In this document: piece by piece, positions 48,495 through 61,640 of the stretch
Layout: each line of letters starts with the position of its first letter
Numbering within the stretch: position 1 is the first letter of the stretch
Origin: Mucor racemosus
Taxonomy: Eukaryota > Mucoromycota > Mucoromycetes > Mucorales > Mucoraceae
Reading direction: 5' to 3'
Assembly (NCBI GenBank): GCA_027405735.1
Contig: JAPEHQ010000004.1
Span: 1,550,001-1,614,000 of the forward strand
DNA length: 64,000 nucleotides
Notes under the pieces: model-generated
What the model was told of the DNA's origin: nothing
Seen by the model: only the letters and a program-made list of their open reading frames with translations
Databases searched by the model: none
Translations under genes and position numbers: made by a program

Positions 48495-49060
48495 CTCGTA
48501 AAAAAATATTGATTTTTCGTCGAGAAAATTGAGATTGAATGATTGATTTTTGGTGATACTACAAAAAAGGATTCATTTTGGACGAGGATATACAAGAGTA
48601 AATTTTCGCCGACCAAAAAAAATGAACAAAAAAATGTATATCCCCACAAAAAAATAGAGCTACAGCTACGTATAAATACTCATTCTGTAGATAATTTTGT
48701 TGCGCATAATGTGAAAATGAAATATTTTAGGGTTGCATTTGAATGAAGGGTACTTTTTGATCAGAAACCGTTAAAATTTGATATTAGATTTACTAGAGAT
48801 TTTATGTGAAAAACATTTTTAAAACCTACACAGATCGATTCAGAATTAAAAACTAAACCTAAAACATTTAATACGCTAGTTCAACTTACTATGCATTTTT
48901 GTGAGTAATTAAACATACAAGGTTTTTTTTGGATTTTTTTGGATTTTTTTTCCATTTGAATACTTTTTGGATTCAAGCTCAGTTATGTGTGCATATCTGA
49001 TTATACAATTTTATATGGTCATATTCAAAATCGGAGCGTGCCCCCATTTCAATAGATAAT
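48495..49060 (+). repeat. RepX remnant
   Basis: Degraded partial copy. It opens with AAAATATTGATTTTTCGTCG (48506 region), keeps the GAGGATATACAAGAG block and ends with AAAATCGGAGCG (49025-49036). The complement of that end, CGCTCCGATTTT, occurs just past RepX copy 2 (24833-24844). Internal parts are rearranged or deleted. Confidence 0.55.
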
Positions 49061-49147
49061 CAGGAAATAAAAAATGTAGGGCTATACTTGATATGCTACA
49101 GAATATTGACAAAAGACATATTTTAATTTATTTCGATTTTTTCATGT

Positions 49148-49395
49148 TTTATTGCACCGAGGGCTTGAAAGAGTCATCTATAAAGAGAATGAAAAGAGAC
49201 AAATATGCTGAGGTTCTTTTCATTGCGATTTATTTTGACGTATAACAAAATGTGATATAAATCCTATAGACGTAACATGTCAATAAACTGCAAAGTCTAT
49301 ACACGTCATACTGATAGTACCAATTAATACAACAAAATAAAGCAGTATGTACGTTAAATTCGTCTATAAAAGTAGCAGTTTGATTTATATAAAAA
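49148..49395 (+). repeat. RepZ copy 2
   Basis: Partner of 46083-46330, in the same orientation. It directly follows the RepX remnant. A short similar start (TGCACCAAGGACTTGAA) occurs again near 54767. Confidence 0.5.
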
Positions 49396-49919
49396 AATGT
49401 ACCAAATGATGGCCGAATCTTTAACGCATATTTGTTTTTTAGAGACAAGAAACACATATGGCTAATGCTGTTTACTTGATTGAAGTTTAGGCATTTTCAA
49501 GATTCTGAATATTACAAATGTCAAAAGCTTCACAAAATTTAAAAGATTAATGCAAACCAATGTATACATTAGCTCTCTCTCTCTCTCTCTGGGCACATTT
49601 TGATCTCAAAAACACCATTTACATAAAAATTGGTAGAAATTTAATGATAAAAATACACAATTGATGATCATTATATACGTATTTCAATGTCATTATTTAT
49701 TGAAAATCTCTATACAAGTCAGTTGTAGTACAAATGTCGCTACCAACGTTATCCTTGATATCTTGCTAGTCTTTAATAGTGTACATGCCTTGGGTCATAC
49801 ACAGAAAAACAAAAATTCAAAATAATCAAAGTGTAAAAAATGCATTTAGTTTACATCAAAAGATAGCGCACAAAGAAGAAAATATAAATAAACAAGTGCA
49901 TGCAGACAACATTTAGTAA
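49396..49919. other. Intergenic, (CT)n microsatellite
   Basis: 3' side of the BRAP-like gene, with a CT dinucleotide run at about 49572-49590. No gene was recognised. Confidence 0.5.
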
Positions 49920-51990
49920 CTAGGATTCGTTGTCTTTGCTATTACTGCTTTCATCGCCTTCTTTGACCTTCTCTCTAGCTTCCAAAAAGAACATTAGATC
50001 ACGAACTTGATCACCGAGAACCTTCAATGTGGCATCCTTGTCATCTGCATCTTTTTTCAACAACTCATTATTTCTTATGAGGGATTTTGTAAGCTAAATT
50101 CAAAAAAGTAAATAATGGATAAAAGCATCAGATATATTTAAATATACCAATTTCTCTTCGTTCAAGTTCTTTTGCATTGTTTCGTATTTATCTTTGAAAC
50201 TTAAAGCTCGTTTATCAGCTTTCTCCTTTTCTTTCTTAACATCTACGATGGCTGTATCTAATGATTTTCCCTTTTCGATTAATTCTGATTTGTATGATTT
50301 AGCGGTTTCGATTTCTTGAGTTAACGTTTTAACTTCATTTGTTAAATTTGATAGTCCTTCTGTTAATGCGTCTAGTTGCTCTTCGTAATACATTCGCTGT
50401 GAATCTAATTGTGATGTAAGCATGTAGGTATAATCCACAGATATAGAATCTAATTTTCCTTGTTGATTACTGTTGTTAGCACCTAAATTTTCTGCGCTAA
50501 CAGATCCACCATCAACGATACTGCCAGTACCAGCACTTGATCCAGACCCAATATCTAATCTCATCATAGATGAGCTGACTCTCTTCATATGGCTCTCACC
50601 TTGTGGTGCTACTGAATTAGTTTCACTACGACTAGGTAATTCTACAATAGCACCATCAACCGTATTTTGTATTAATCGATGGACGTATCCATCACCTAAA
50701 TAATCCCATACACGTTGTGTTTCAATTTCTAATGCGTACAAATGGTTTGTTTCCATAAAATGATCATAAGCATGTGCTTCTTGATATCTTCCACAACCGA
50801 TATGCCCACAAATCATACATATCCAAAGACTTTCTGTGGATGAACACTCGAAACATTCACATTGAATCTGCTCATATTCATAACGCATATTCTTTTTCGT
50901 TGAAGATGACGTTAACACTGGTCGTTGCGAATAGCGACAAACAGGACATCGATTATGGCCCCATTTATCTATGCAGTAACATTGTGTGGTATGGTGACAT
51001 TGAATATGTTGTAATCCTGTGATACTTTCATCCATACGTTCCAAACAAACAGGGCATGTGGGTAATTCTGCCATATCCTGTGTCTTGTGAGCTAGGTCTT
51101 GGCTCAATGTTTCGTTTAAATAAGGATATGATTGAGGTAAAATGTTGATAGATTCGATCGTATTAGATTTCAAATATACAACATGACTAATTTCAGGCTG
51201 AATATCTGTGAATAACAATCATATTTGATCAATCAAGTTCCTACCTCTGTCATATTAAATCGTCTTCCATTAAATTTCTGATAGCATGCGAATGCTGATT
51301 GTCGATCTTTGAATTTGAGTAATGCTGTATATTTGTTTGGTGAAAAATCTCTATGTAAAGATAGTAATTAATTGCGTCGCCCAACATGTATTATTACTCT
51401 ATGATATACCTAATAAAGCGATAGTGCTCTATATGTGAATTTGCTGAGCCTAGGAAATCAGTGAAATCTTTGAATGTCAAGTAAGAAGGTACAGCTAATA
51501 TACACAATGTGGTATCTTCATCTTGATCTGGTGTTAATATATTCAATGATTGATCTTTTGCCAGTTTAGTATCTGGTAATTCTTGCTCTGTTAATGGTTG
51601 CAATTCTCTATATAAATGAAGCACACCATAACCCAAGTTTATTGTCGATTCATCGATTCTTTTCTTTTTCTTTTTTGTATTCTGAGCAGTTACATCCATT
51701 GCTGTCATTCCTATAGGACCGAACCGAAAATCAATTTGCCCTTCTAAACTATGATTAGAATGAGGCTTGACATTGTGTATAGGCGTTGGAGGAACATGTT
51801 TTTGAGTTGACTGCGGTGGTTGTGAAGACCTTCTCCGTATAGGCGGTGCTTTGATGTTGTTATTATGCTTGTAATTCTCCAAATAGCGTGTAGTTTCTAT
51901 ATTGATTGTTGGAAATGAGCCGAATAAATCGTTAGGAAGCTCAAGTTTTTCGGATGTATACAAGGCGCATTTTAAGTTGTAATAATACAT
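49920..51990 (-). CDS. ETP1: BRAP/Etp1-like RING E3 ubiquitin ligase
   Basis: Cytoplasmic RING ligase of the BRAP2 family (human BRAP restrains Ras-MAPK signalling, yeast Etp1 is its relative). Four exons: 51990-51410, 51350-51245, 51197-50148 and 50093-49920, giving 636 aa. Order: disordered Pro-rich N-terminus; RNP-like BRAP2 domain (CILAVPSYLTFKDFTDFLG, then ALLKFKDRQSAFACYQKFNG and RRFNMTEPEISHVVYL); RING-H2 CPVCLERMDES...CPVCRY; UBP-type zinc finger with CMICGHIGCGRY, HAYDHFMETNH and HLYALEIETQRVWDY; long coiled coil of about 150 residues; acidic end. For exon 3 the acceptor ATATTCAG was chosen over the nearer TTCACAG because only it keeps phase. Confidence 0.93.
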
Positions 51991-52702
51991 GAATAGTTTG
52001 GTATATTAGATATGTGTTTTAAAGGCCTCATGTGGTTTTCAAAAGCTTAAGTAACGCGCGGATAAATGCTACATTAAAGTCACATTCATGATCCCTCACT
52101 GAAAGCAATAATCTTATCAAACTTGATTGAATGCAATCTTGTAAAGAGAAATGAATTTTGAACACACTAGCTTGAGGATATACGACATATACATAGTATA
52201 CATTGCTGTATACGGATAACCTTAAAAAAAAAATCAGTAAATCAAGTAGTTTTTTCATCATGTAATGATTGAAATACTCAAATTTGGAGTACATATACAC
52301 AATATTTAAAGGTTATTTCCAAGACAAATACAATACAAATTATTATTGCATGTTCTACATAAAAGTATAATTAGACGTTGCACTTTTCATTCATATTTTT
52401 TGTTTTCTGGCTTCATTGTTTCTATGTTCATTTTATATGTTCTGAGAAAGGTTTGTTGTCCCTTTTGATACAAAGCTGTGTAGTTAGCTTTTGATACAAA
52501 GCTGTACTTTCAGGGTTGAGTACATTTAAATATGAATATTTACTTCTTTTATCAATAATATACTCATTACTGCACTCATTACAAATGGCAAATTATTATC
52601 TTAAGTTCACTATTTTCAATTTTTGAAGTTTAAAGTAGTTTTATATAGATTGTTTATTCAATAAATGTCGTATAATACTACTAAACATTATGTACGATAT
52701 GT
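51991..52702. other. Intergenic, nothing recognised
   Basis: Promoter side of the BRAP-like gene and 3' side of the HsbA-like gene. A 90-aa minus-strand ORF (52028-52300) was not supported by any domain. Confidence 0.45.
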
Positions 52703-53313
52703 TTAAATACCATAAGCAGTATTGGCAGCAGCAAATGCAGCAGTAACTCTAGCAACATAAGCATTAGCGGTAGCTAACTCATCAGCAGGAGTGACAGCAA
52801 TCAAACAAGTATCCAAAGCATTAACTTCAGTGTTCAAGTTTTTGATATCAGACTTGACAAGAGTAGTAGCCAAAACAACAGCATCAAATTGAGACTTCTT
52901 GGTGGTGATTGCAGTCAATGCATCTTCAATTTCAGGAACCAAGGTATCAACAACACTGAAGACAGCAGTAGCATCTTCTTCGGAAACAGTGGTGGTAACA
53001 GCACAACAGCTAGTGGTAGCAGCCTTCAACTTGGTTTCAAGGGTTTGTTCGCTAGAGTGAACACCAAGGGCACCAGTGTATCCAGCAGCACTAGTAAAAG
53101 AATTGACTTGACTAGTAACGGTAAGGAGTTGAGCACCAGCAGCATTGAGGCCATCAATACAAGCTTGAACACCAGCGGAAACATCACGCTTTTGGACAGC
53201 AGCAGCATTGACTGTACATGATGTGTTATTATCCTATTAAATACCTTTCACACTATAATCAACTTACCAGAAGCAGCAACAGTAAGGGCAATAGCAAAGA
53301 GAGAAGCACGCAT
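52703..53313 (-). CDS. Secreted HsbA-like hydrophobic surface-binding protein
   Basis: Small cell-wall or secreted protein of the HsbA/galactomannoprotein type, which in other fungi binds hydrophobic surfaces. Two exons, 53313-53268 and 53211-52703, giving 184 aa. The signal peptide MRASLFAIALTVAASVNAAA is split by the intron, and is followed by VQKRD, a Lys-Arg processing site. The mature part is Ala/Thr/Val-rich and helical, with repeated Leu/Val heptads and few charges (LTVTSQVNSFTSAAGYTG, EIEDALTAITTKKSQFDAVV). Cys pairs CC and single Cys near the ends could form disulfides. The 5' UTR holds a TTTG repeat next to the start. Confidence 0.82.
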
Positions 53314-55548
53314 TTTGATTTGGTTTGTTTGTTTGTTTGTTTGTTAAGAACAATTGATTTGATTTTAAATTCGAAAGGCAAATTTTGCATCTATTTATAT
53401 GAGAATTGATTCATGCAATTCCTTTTAAAATTAGTTTACTAATCAAAGCGATGCTTGTGAATGGTGTACGAGTAAATTGGCTATAAATAACTACTGTAAT
53501 TATACGTTTTGCTACGTAAAAGTTAAAATTTTGCCACATATTAGAATTGATTCGTTGGTGTAAAAATGTCATTTACAGACATATGAAATACATCATACTT
53601 TGTACGTTTTTTCATTGAACTACCCACATGATTGACCCAAATGTGCAACTCTTGGTTTTGTTTGCTTTTGTAACAATGTAAACCCTTTCTTTCGTGTACA
53701 AGTACAGGATTTATGGGATCCCTTGTGAAATGCGTATAATTTACACAACATAATACGATAGAAGTAACCTAATATGATATGACGCACTCATATATTGCAA
53801 CTTGTTGAGTGAATTAGAGCGTGTTCAAGGTAATAAGTTTTGAGAATAAGCTGACTATCTAAGAATCGAGCAATTGAATTCATCTAATCTTTGTCTGGTA
53901 TACAAAAATATTCAAGTTGGACATTTTAATCTATATAATCGCATGATCTCTGATCGAATTGCTACTACTACAGTACGTCAATCAAGCGTATGTACCTATA
54001 GATGCCATATCAAAAGCTTGGCATCTCAAAATATGTTCCTGAGAAGAGTTCAATCAAACACATATAACATATGTTATTCATTTCGATCGTTGGGAAAATA
54101 TTATAAATTGTGTAAAATCACATTTTGTGCATGTCTAAAAGAATAATTTCTTTTTGCATGATGTTTTTCTAAATCGAGCAAATATTTTGTGAAATAGCTT
54201 GAATCATATATTCAATGAACATTGTAAATATGCTTTTCGTGTATAGTATTGGTCAATTAATTGGGCTGTTACAAATTGCATGTAACCACCTATTCATTTT
54301 GTGGCATTTTCCCAGAATAAATTGGTAAATAATAAGGGAATTACTAGAGCAATATAGCTCAAAAGCACTGTAAAGTAGTGCCATATATGTATTCTAGTTG
54401 ATGGACTTGTATTTATATATAAGTGTTATTGTCAAATCAAACTAGAATAGTAAATAATACCTATCAAATCATTATAAAAGCCGTGCTTATGGAAAAATTA
54501 TATAAATTTACTCATCTATATTCTAAAATAAGATGCATAATATGACCAGAATGCAATACAGATTTCTGGTAACAGAAAATCTTATTTATGCTATTGTGTT
54601 ACTTTGACGTCCGTTGCTGTATTTCACACATAACCATGGTGGGTGCACGACTTTTGTGTTTGATAAACACAGAATTCCGGGTAAAATATCTTTGTTAGAG
54701 TAAATGTAAGTCTTCTTCAATTTAGCAAAGCCAAAGCGTCGAAGAATAGGATGTATGAAATATTATGCACCAAGGACTTGAAGTCATAACACTTTTGATG
54801 CGGACAAGTAGCATAGGTCTGCATTCTGTGGTAAAACACTGGTGTTTGCGTCGTATAACACACTAACATTTAACCCGAAATGTATACATATACCGCATCA
54901 CAAACACACTCAAATGGGTAATATGTAATGAGCCTCAAATTTTATGTGCAAAACAGCAAGATATACCTAGCATTTGTTGTCTCACTTTAAATGTATTACC
55001 TTTTTTTATTACAAGATTCATTGAAAAATCTTTTTTCCCTGAAATTTCAAGGTATTCAAATTCAGATTTTATCTACAATAATATACTTTTAAATTGAATG
55101 TACTTTTGTAAATTCTCAATTATTATTACAAAAAAAAATCACAATACTCTAAAAACATTTCAGACTGTACCTAACTCTTTAGATTTACTCTAGTTTTCTT
55201 TCAAAGCAGCTTAAAAATCCTTGAAACAATTGAGATTATTGTTGAAACAATATTTCGCGATCAGCTTTTTTTTTGCTCAAAAATGCATACTGTCATAAAA
55301 AAACATTGCTATACTTTTCTTATTTGAGATTTCTCGTTATGGTTGAATAAAAATCCCAAAGTTTTTATTTGACAAATGGCCTAAATACAAATACACATGT
55401 ATATAAACCATCAAAACGAGGTAGTGTGCCTAGCAATCATGCTTTCCTTTGCTTGTTGAACGGGTGACAGAAACTTGACGTAATGCAATTGAGATGCAAT
55501 TGAGTTAGTTCCAACATCAAGAGCTAGTGTGAAATATGATTTTCAAAA

Positions 55549-55579
<31 letters not shown>

Positions 55580-55598
55580 GCAGTAACAACATACAATC
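53314..55598. other. Gene-poor region
   Basis: 2.3 kb of AT-rich DNA with a short RepZ-like motif near 54767 and an (AT)n/poly-T tract at about 55549-55579 just before F-box gene 2. No gene was recognised. Confidence 0.45.
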
Positions 55599-57470
55599 AT
55601 GGAGTCTCTACCAAAAGAAACATTTCTCTTGATACAATCTTATATTGATATACAAACTAAATTAGAATGCTTGGTCTTATCCCACAAGTGGTACAACTGG
55701 GTTAAATCGAACAGTTTATACAACAAGCTTACTTTTGACAATGAAAAACGACTAGAGCGAGCAATTCGCTATCTTTATCATCAAAAATGCAAGCGATCAG
55801 TCAAGGAATTAGAGATTCGGTCAGTTTACCTGCCAGCACTTTTAATGACAACTTTACCGGATACTTTTCCTAATCTGAAGAAACTGACATTTGTTCCATT
55901 CGACAATGCTGATGAGGACCAGTTTGCACCAGATGATTTCAATTTGCTTTCGTTTGATCTATCTATTCAAAAATGGAAAACTCTGGAAAAAATTACAGAA
56001 ACTCATTACTTGCCAATCACAGTATCCTTATTGAAATCACCCGTACCAACAAACCTTACATCCATTGATATTACCTATGCATGGGATAGCAGTTATTCTG
56101 AAGCAACTGAATCATCCTTTGTTGAAAACTATTTTAAAGTACAATCATTGATCAAATATCTTTACAATGCTCCATTGTTAGCATGTCTTGATTTGACGAA
56201 TATTTTTATAACTCTAAAAGATATGGAGGATCTTCATGCCAATACACCCAATCTGAAAACACTACGCCTCAACAAGATGCTGCTATGTTTACATACTGAA
56301 ATAGAATCAGTGATTGATGATATTTATATAAATTCTATAAAAAATGGCGTAAATGTTGAACAAAAGGCAGCAAATATCAAAGCTATCACCTTTTCGACGA
56401 TGGATAACGTAGCCAATGATGATGAATTAAATGATGCTGCCATTATTAAATGGCTTGAATACTCTGGCAAAAAATATTCAGACCTAAACAGTTTTTGTTT
56501 CCACAGAGCTTTGGACGACATTACAAGCCCAACAGGGTTCACACTAGAAGAACCTTTGGCTCTTGCCTGCCGAAATTGGAATCATCTTAAATCATTCGAT
56601 ACAAACACATGTCCTTTAAGCCTTGACATCCTAAAGGAATTTGATGATTACAATGTTCAATTAAATCATCTTGGAATCAGTGGAAATAGAGTTACCCTAG
56701 AAGAACAATTAGTATTCGTACAAATTTCAGATCAAGCCAAACATTTGAATTCATTAAAGATTAGATATAGCAACGACAGCTTCCATCATCAAAATGGACC
56801 CAATCATAAATGGATTTCAATCATGAGTGCTTTCCGTAATTTGCATACATTAAATGTATCTAGCAGAGTTGAACAAAGTGAATATGAAATTGATATGTTG
56901 CCGATGGTTTTGCGAGAAATTCCAACGCTCAAATACTTTACAATTGGAAGAATGCTTGCGAATGTTAAGGTTGAAAATACACCAATGCTCACGCAATCAA
57001 CACAGCTTGAATGCCTCACCATTACACGATGTGGTATTACAAATGACAAAGAGCTTAGTAATTGCAATTCTATAGTCAATAATGTAATTTTATTTTCTCC
57101 AAACCTCAATACATTTGTCTTTGAAACTGATGGATATTACGAAAATCGTCTTATTCACTGCGCAAAGAAGAAGAGAAAAAACATGGCATTGGAATTAAAT
57201 TTCGAACACCAAGAACATCTCAAGAAATTGGAAGTGAATTTTGAAGAAAGCCAATACTTTAAACTGTACAATTCAAATGAACAAAGCCAATGGTACTATC
57301 AGAAACAGTTTTATGTTGGCCAACCTTACTCAAAAGTGACAAATTTCAAAAAGATCTCTGGATTGCCACATGGTAAACGCCTTTACACCAAAGTAAAATT
57401 GTGCAATAACAAGTATTTAGTGATCAATTCCAGAAGATTTATCCTTAATGAATTCGCTAAAACATATTAA
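55599..57470 (+). CDS. F-box protein with leucine-rich-repeat-like region 2
   Basis: Probable SCF substrate receptor, 623 aa, single exon. The F-box occupies about residues 1-45 (MESLPKETFLLIQSYIDIQT then LVLSHKWYNWVKSNSLYNKL). It is followed by roughly 15 irregular Leu-rich repeats, for example LKKLTFVPFDN, LKTLRLNKMLL, LKSFDTNTCPLSL and LECLTITRCGIT. The C-terminus is basic. Same architecture as the gene at 9234-11216 but diverged. The start is supported by the closely preceding T-rich leader and by the F-box at the very N-terminus. Confidence 0.82.
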   Translation: MESLPKETFLLIQSYIDIQTKLECLVLSHKWYNWVKSNSLYNKLTFDNEKRLERAIRYLYHQKCKRSVKELEIRSVYLPALLMTTLPDTFPNLKKLTFVPFDNADEDQFAPDDFNLLSFDLSIQKWKTLEKITETHYLPITVSLLKSPVPTNLTSIDITYAWDSSYSEATESSFVENYFKVQSLIKYLYNAPLLACLDLTNIFITLKDMEDLHANTPNLKTLRLNKMLLCLHTEIESVIDDIYINSIKNGVNVEQKAANIKAITFSTMDNVANDDELNDAAIIKWLEYSGKKYSDLNSFCFHRALDDITSPTGFTLEEPLALACRNWNHLKSFDTNTCPLSLDILKEFDDYNVQLNHLGISGNRVTLEEQLVFVQISDQAKHLNSLKIRYSNDSFHHQNGPNHKWISIMSAFRNLHTLNVSSRVEQSEYEIDMLPMVLREIPTLKYFTIGRMLANVKVENTPMLTQSTQLECLTITRCGITNDKELSNCNSIVNNVILFSPNLNTFVFETDGYYENRLIHCAKKKRKNMALELNFEHQEHLKKLEVNFEESQYFKLYNSNEQSQWYYQKQFYVGQPYSKVTNFKKISGLPHGKRLYTKVKLCNNKYLVINSRRFILNEFAKTY

Positions 57471-57969
57471 AATCTGTATACCTCAATAATAATAAAACAT
57501 TTCCCCACAATGTTTGGCATCTGTGGCCGTCTGTCGACGTCACTTGTTACCTCGAAACTAGCGAGTTCTTCTATTTGAAGATGCCAATCGAACCTGGTTT
57601 AAAAAAAACATTGGAAATATTAAAGGTCCCTCTTTTTTTTTTTTTTTTTACAATTTTTGTTTTATTATAGTGAACCTTCACAACACCCTACTCGTAAGTG
57701 AATGAAAACATTTAATAAATGTATAAATGAAATGATTTATCGGTTGCAATCAATACTAAATATCAACATTTACCTTCTTTTTATTTTTTTTTTTATCTTT
57801 CTCCAACTGTTTACATTCATCATTCAATACTACAATATTCGAATAATCTTCCTTTTTGACAAATCATTCAACATCATTTCGATACTTTACGCAATTAAAT
57901 CAATTTTTCATAATGGAATAGTCTTTTTGATTTTCTTGGAATCAAATTTTTTTACTATAAAGACACATC
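57471..57969. other. Intergenic, promoter of complex I subunit gene
   Basis: Poly-T tracts near 57632-57650 and 57780 with no coding sequence recognised. It probably holds the promoter of the 21-kDa subunit gene. Confidence 0.5.
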
Positions 57970-58629
57970 ATGCCCGTTAAAGAATTCAACACTCCTTATC
58001 CTGTTATTGACAGCGACCCTCATTTCAGCCGTGTCGTTCGTTACATGAGACCCACAGATTACGCTGCTTGGGCCGCAGGTACCGCTGCTGCTCCTGCTTT
58101 ATTATTGGGAATGGGTAATTTAATTTGAATAATATGAATTGCATTGTATATTCATTTGTTGTATAGAAAAAATGGATCCTGTTGGTCCCATTCGCAACAT
58201 GCGTCTTCCTCTCCGTATTGCCACTGTTGTTGGTGCTTTTGGTGGTTTCTTGTATGCTTACCAAACCAGTAGTCGTAAGTTTCTATAGCATAATTATACA
58301 AATGTCAAGTTATTAATCCTTGAAAACAGTTCGTTTCTGGGGTTGGACCGAAAATTCCGCCGAGGTTTCTAAAGATCAAGCTGAATTAAGTCAACTCGCA
58401 AAGGAAGGAAAGCCTTTGTATGGTGAGAGCTATATGCCTGAACATGTTCAAGATGCTTCTGCTAGAAACTCTAGATACGCACAATTGAAGTTTGGTAGGT
58501 CTTAAAGTTTCCATATTATCATCATGATGAAATTAATCTTTGTTTTCTTTAGCTGCTTTTCCATGGTTCAACTTTGCTAATCACAACAACCATGGTGTTG
58601 ATACCTCAAAGTATTCTGAATCTTCTTAA
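57970..58629 (+). CDS. nuo-21: NADH:ubiquinone oxidoreductase 21-kDa subunit (complex I accessory)
   Basis: Accessory inner-membrane subunit of fungal complex I (Neurospora 21-kDa type). Four exons: 57970-58114, 58167-58274, 58330-58494 and 58553-58629, giving 164 aa. Landmarks: N-terminal YPVIDSDPHFSRVVRYMRPT, then DYAAWAAGTAAAPALLLGME and KMDPVG, a second hydrophobic stretch LRIATVVGAFGGFLYAYQTS, then RFWGWTENSAEVSKDQAEL and the C-terminal domain ending AAFPWFNFANHNNHGVDTSK. No cleavable presequence is evident. All introns are about 52-58 bp. Confidence 0.88.
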
Positions 58630-59369
58630 ACAACACAAAAATATACAGCACAGCCCAAACCCACTTTTTTATATACATATTTAAATAAACAAAGAGAAAA
58701 AATTATTACTTTTGTTTCATCATTATTAATATAATTACGGGGATAATACATGGTTTTCCAATAGATACATTATTTTCAAAGGATTTTTTGGTCAGCACTT
58801 TATTAATTTTTTTTCTGGATTTTATTGATGATTTCATGCAATAATATCTTCTTTGTGCTGCTAATATTTTTTACTTCGTCTTGATCACTGAAATAAGTGA
58901 AATAAGTTTCCTTAAACTTGTACTGAATTTCCAAATTTGCAGCGGTTTTTTAAATTAGACGTAAAAATTATCAAAAAATCTCGTACACTACTGAGGTTTG
59001 CATTTATGGCCATAATCTAGCTTGAAATCGTGTAATATCAATATACAACACCTTTATAAACTTACATTTTTTGAAAAATTGCAAAAGTATTCAGTAGAGA
59101 ACGCTATCTGCTATTTATTTTACCATTAACTACTGCTGAACATTCAATAAAGTAACTCATTCCAGAAACATTGGTTTACGATCTTCTAGTATTTTTTCTA
59201 GTATTTATTTGCTTATATGCAACCAATATTTAAGATATGACATTTTTAAAAAAATAGCTGTAGAGAGCATTGTACCACAATCTGATTATATATATATGAA
59301 GCACGCTTCCTTATCATTCACAGTAGTTGTCATTGTTCTATATACTTTTTTTGGCTGATTTAGCGTTGT
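58630..59369. other. Intergenic, nothing recognised
   Basis: AT-rich DNA after the complex I gene. No gene or RNA was recognised. Confidence 0.5.
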
Positions 59370-59985
59370 TGCAAATTTGAAATGGTTTGCTGAGCCACGA
59401 AACCAACTTGGAAAAAGTGCGTGCTTGATCCTTATAATTTAACCAGCAAATCAATGGGATGTTAAATTTATTACACTAGATACTGTTATCACTGCAGTAT
59501 GATTTTCAGAACTTGCAGCCCATTTGGGTCAATATTCATTGATTACAAGCATTTTTCCAATGGTTTCATTTTTTTTAAAGCAGAGGAAGAGTTGGTTTCA
59601 TTCAAAAACATGTGCTCTACTCTTTCAATAATAGCTGCCAGCTAATGAAATAGATATATGTTATTCGTACATCTACCGTTGTACATTAATTGCAATTTTA
59701 GAATTCAATTTCAAGCTATAATTTGATTTTATAAACATTTTCAAAAAATATCTGAAACAATCCATACAAAATCGTTTAAACAGGCACGACTTTTTGTGTC
59801 TCCATTTCTACAGCAACACAAGGAGACTGAACCTTTTGAAATTCTGTGGATTAACGTTAGATATACCTATCATTTAAACGAGAGGTCATTTGGATCCATA
59901 TTCACCGAGAATAATTGGTGAGCTTAGTGACCTTTGTAGGTATAAAAATAGCAGATAAATAACCAACTTGTTGTTCAGACTTATC
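59370..59985 (+). repeat. RepY copy 2
   Basis: Direct, diverged copy of 12115-12741. Unlike that copy it continues past TTGTTCAGAC into TTATCGAATACACAATAGCC, a continuation shared with the fragment inside element B (about 17950-18060 in complement). No ORF. Confidence 0.7.
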
Positions 59986-60564
59986 GAATACACAATAGCC
60001 TATAAAATCTAATGTCTGAAATACTCGTAACGCCTATTCATACCAACAGTATTCATGTAGAGTGGTAGCTTACTTGGTGCATCAGTATTCATAGGGATCC
60101 TATTTAAATTGTTTTCAATAAAGTGCGCAATTAATCTATAACTGTGCTTTGGCAATGGCTTTCTCGACACATATTAGCTTGTGGAAGTTGCTGTTTGAGA
60201 TCATTGTTTCAAAGATGGGCTCATACTCTCATGAAAAGTTGAAAAAAGCTATTATGATACAAATTAACCGAGATAGGGCTTCTATTATCAATTTTTTACG
60301 GTTATAAAAAAGTAGGTTTCAGATAGTTCTTAAATGGTTTTCGAGTTTTTTGCCCAATAATTTAAATCGAATCACGTAAAATCTTCAAAGGAAATGTATC
60401 TTCACTTTATAGGTAATTGATATCTTTCGGAAAAATAAAAATATGAATACCAGAATTAATTGCATTGATTAAAATTGACCAAGATTGACCTAAAGTTGAT
60501 CATAAGAAATTGAAAATCTTAAATTGAGATATTGATTTTTTGTATTTACAAAATAGATCTAACG

Positions 60565-61640
60565 CTAGGCTATTCTGCATTTTTTGTTTTAGCAAATAAT
60601 ATTGATTTTTTGTCGAGATAATCAAAGTAATAGTCCATATCATAGTTTAAAACCTATAGAAACGGGGTTCCAAAATCGATGTGTGAAATCGATTAGAAAA
60701 TGATTCAAAAAAGAGAATCGTTTAATAGCTCATGAACTGCAAAGTAAGTCGACCTAGCGTATTAAATAATTTTTGCACAGTTTTAAATTCTGCATCTATG
60801 TAAATAAAATTTAAAAAATGTATCACGTAAAATTTCACGCAAAATACAATTGAAATTTTGAAGGTTTTTTGAAGATACAGAACACTTTTTATACGTATAT
60901 TTTAAATTTAAATAATGGAAATAATGAATAGCAAAATTGTCTATTGATCGAGCTACTATTTAACCTTTTAGCTACATTGTTCGTAGAGAAAACGAGGTTT
61001 TTGTCCAAATTTTTTTGAAATTCAGAATTTGGGATGAGGGTATACAAGGGAATAATTGAGGTTAGAAATGAGGGTACCTCTTTGTACACATTTTTGAGGA
61101 TATCTCCACGAAAAATTAATATTTTAAAAAACCCTAAATTGGACCCGAGATAGCTTAATGAGCTTAATGACATGAATGTAAAAAAAAGCGTTGCTCAATT
61201 TAACAAATATTTTGTAATCGGCTACAAAATGATCAAAAAAATCAAAATAAAATAAAGGTGCTTAGAATTATTTCATACTGAAATATGTTTTAAAGCACAT
61301 CAAAATAAGTAAGTTTCACTATTAAAAAATGTTAGTATAGCTTAGTGTTTTGTAGAGATATGAATCCTCAAAGTTTATAATTTTTAGCAGTGAAATACGC
61401 GTAAAAATCTGAAACATTAGTACTGAAAAATTAATACCAACTGTAAAAAATAGGATATTTTTGGATACTTATTTTTAGCTTAAAGTTGAACATCTCAGGT
61501 ACATTGGCATATAATTTTTTCTTAATGTTATTCAGTAAATAAAAAAATAGAGTAGGAATGAAAAATGAAGCCCAGTTTTCAAGGAAAAAGCAGTGAATTT
61601 CACGTTTTTTGAGTCTTTCGTGAGATATAAAATAAAGTTA
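60565..61640 (+). repeat. RepX copy 4
   Basis: Inverted motifs lie at about 60596-60620 and 61101-61125, a core of about 530 bp. The 3' end contains CTTTCGTGAGATATAAAATA near 61616. The 94-aa minus-strand ORF parallels those of copies 1-3 but differs at its ends. Confidence 0.82.
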
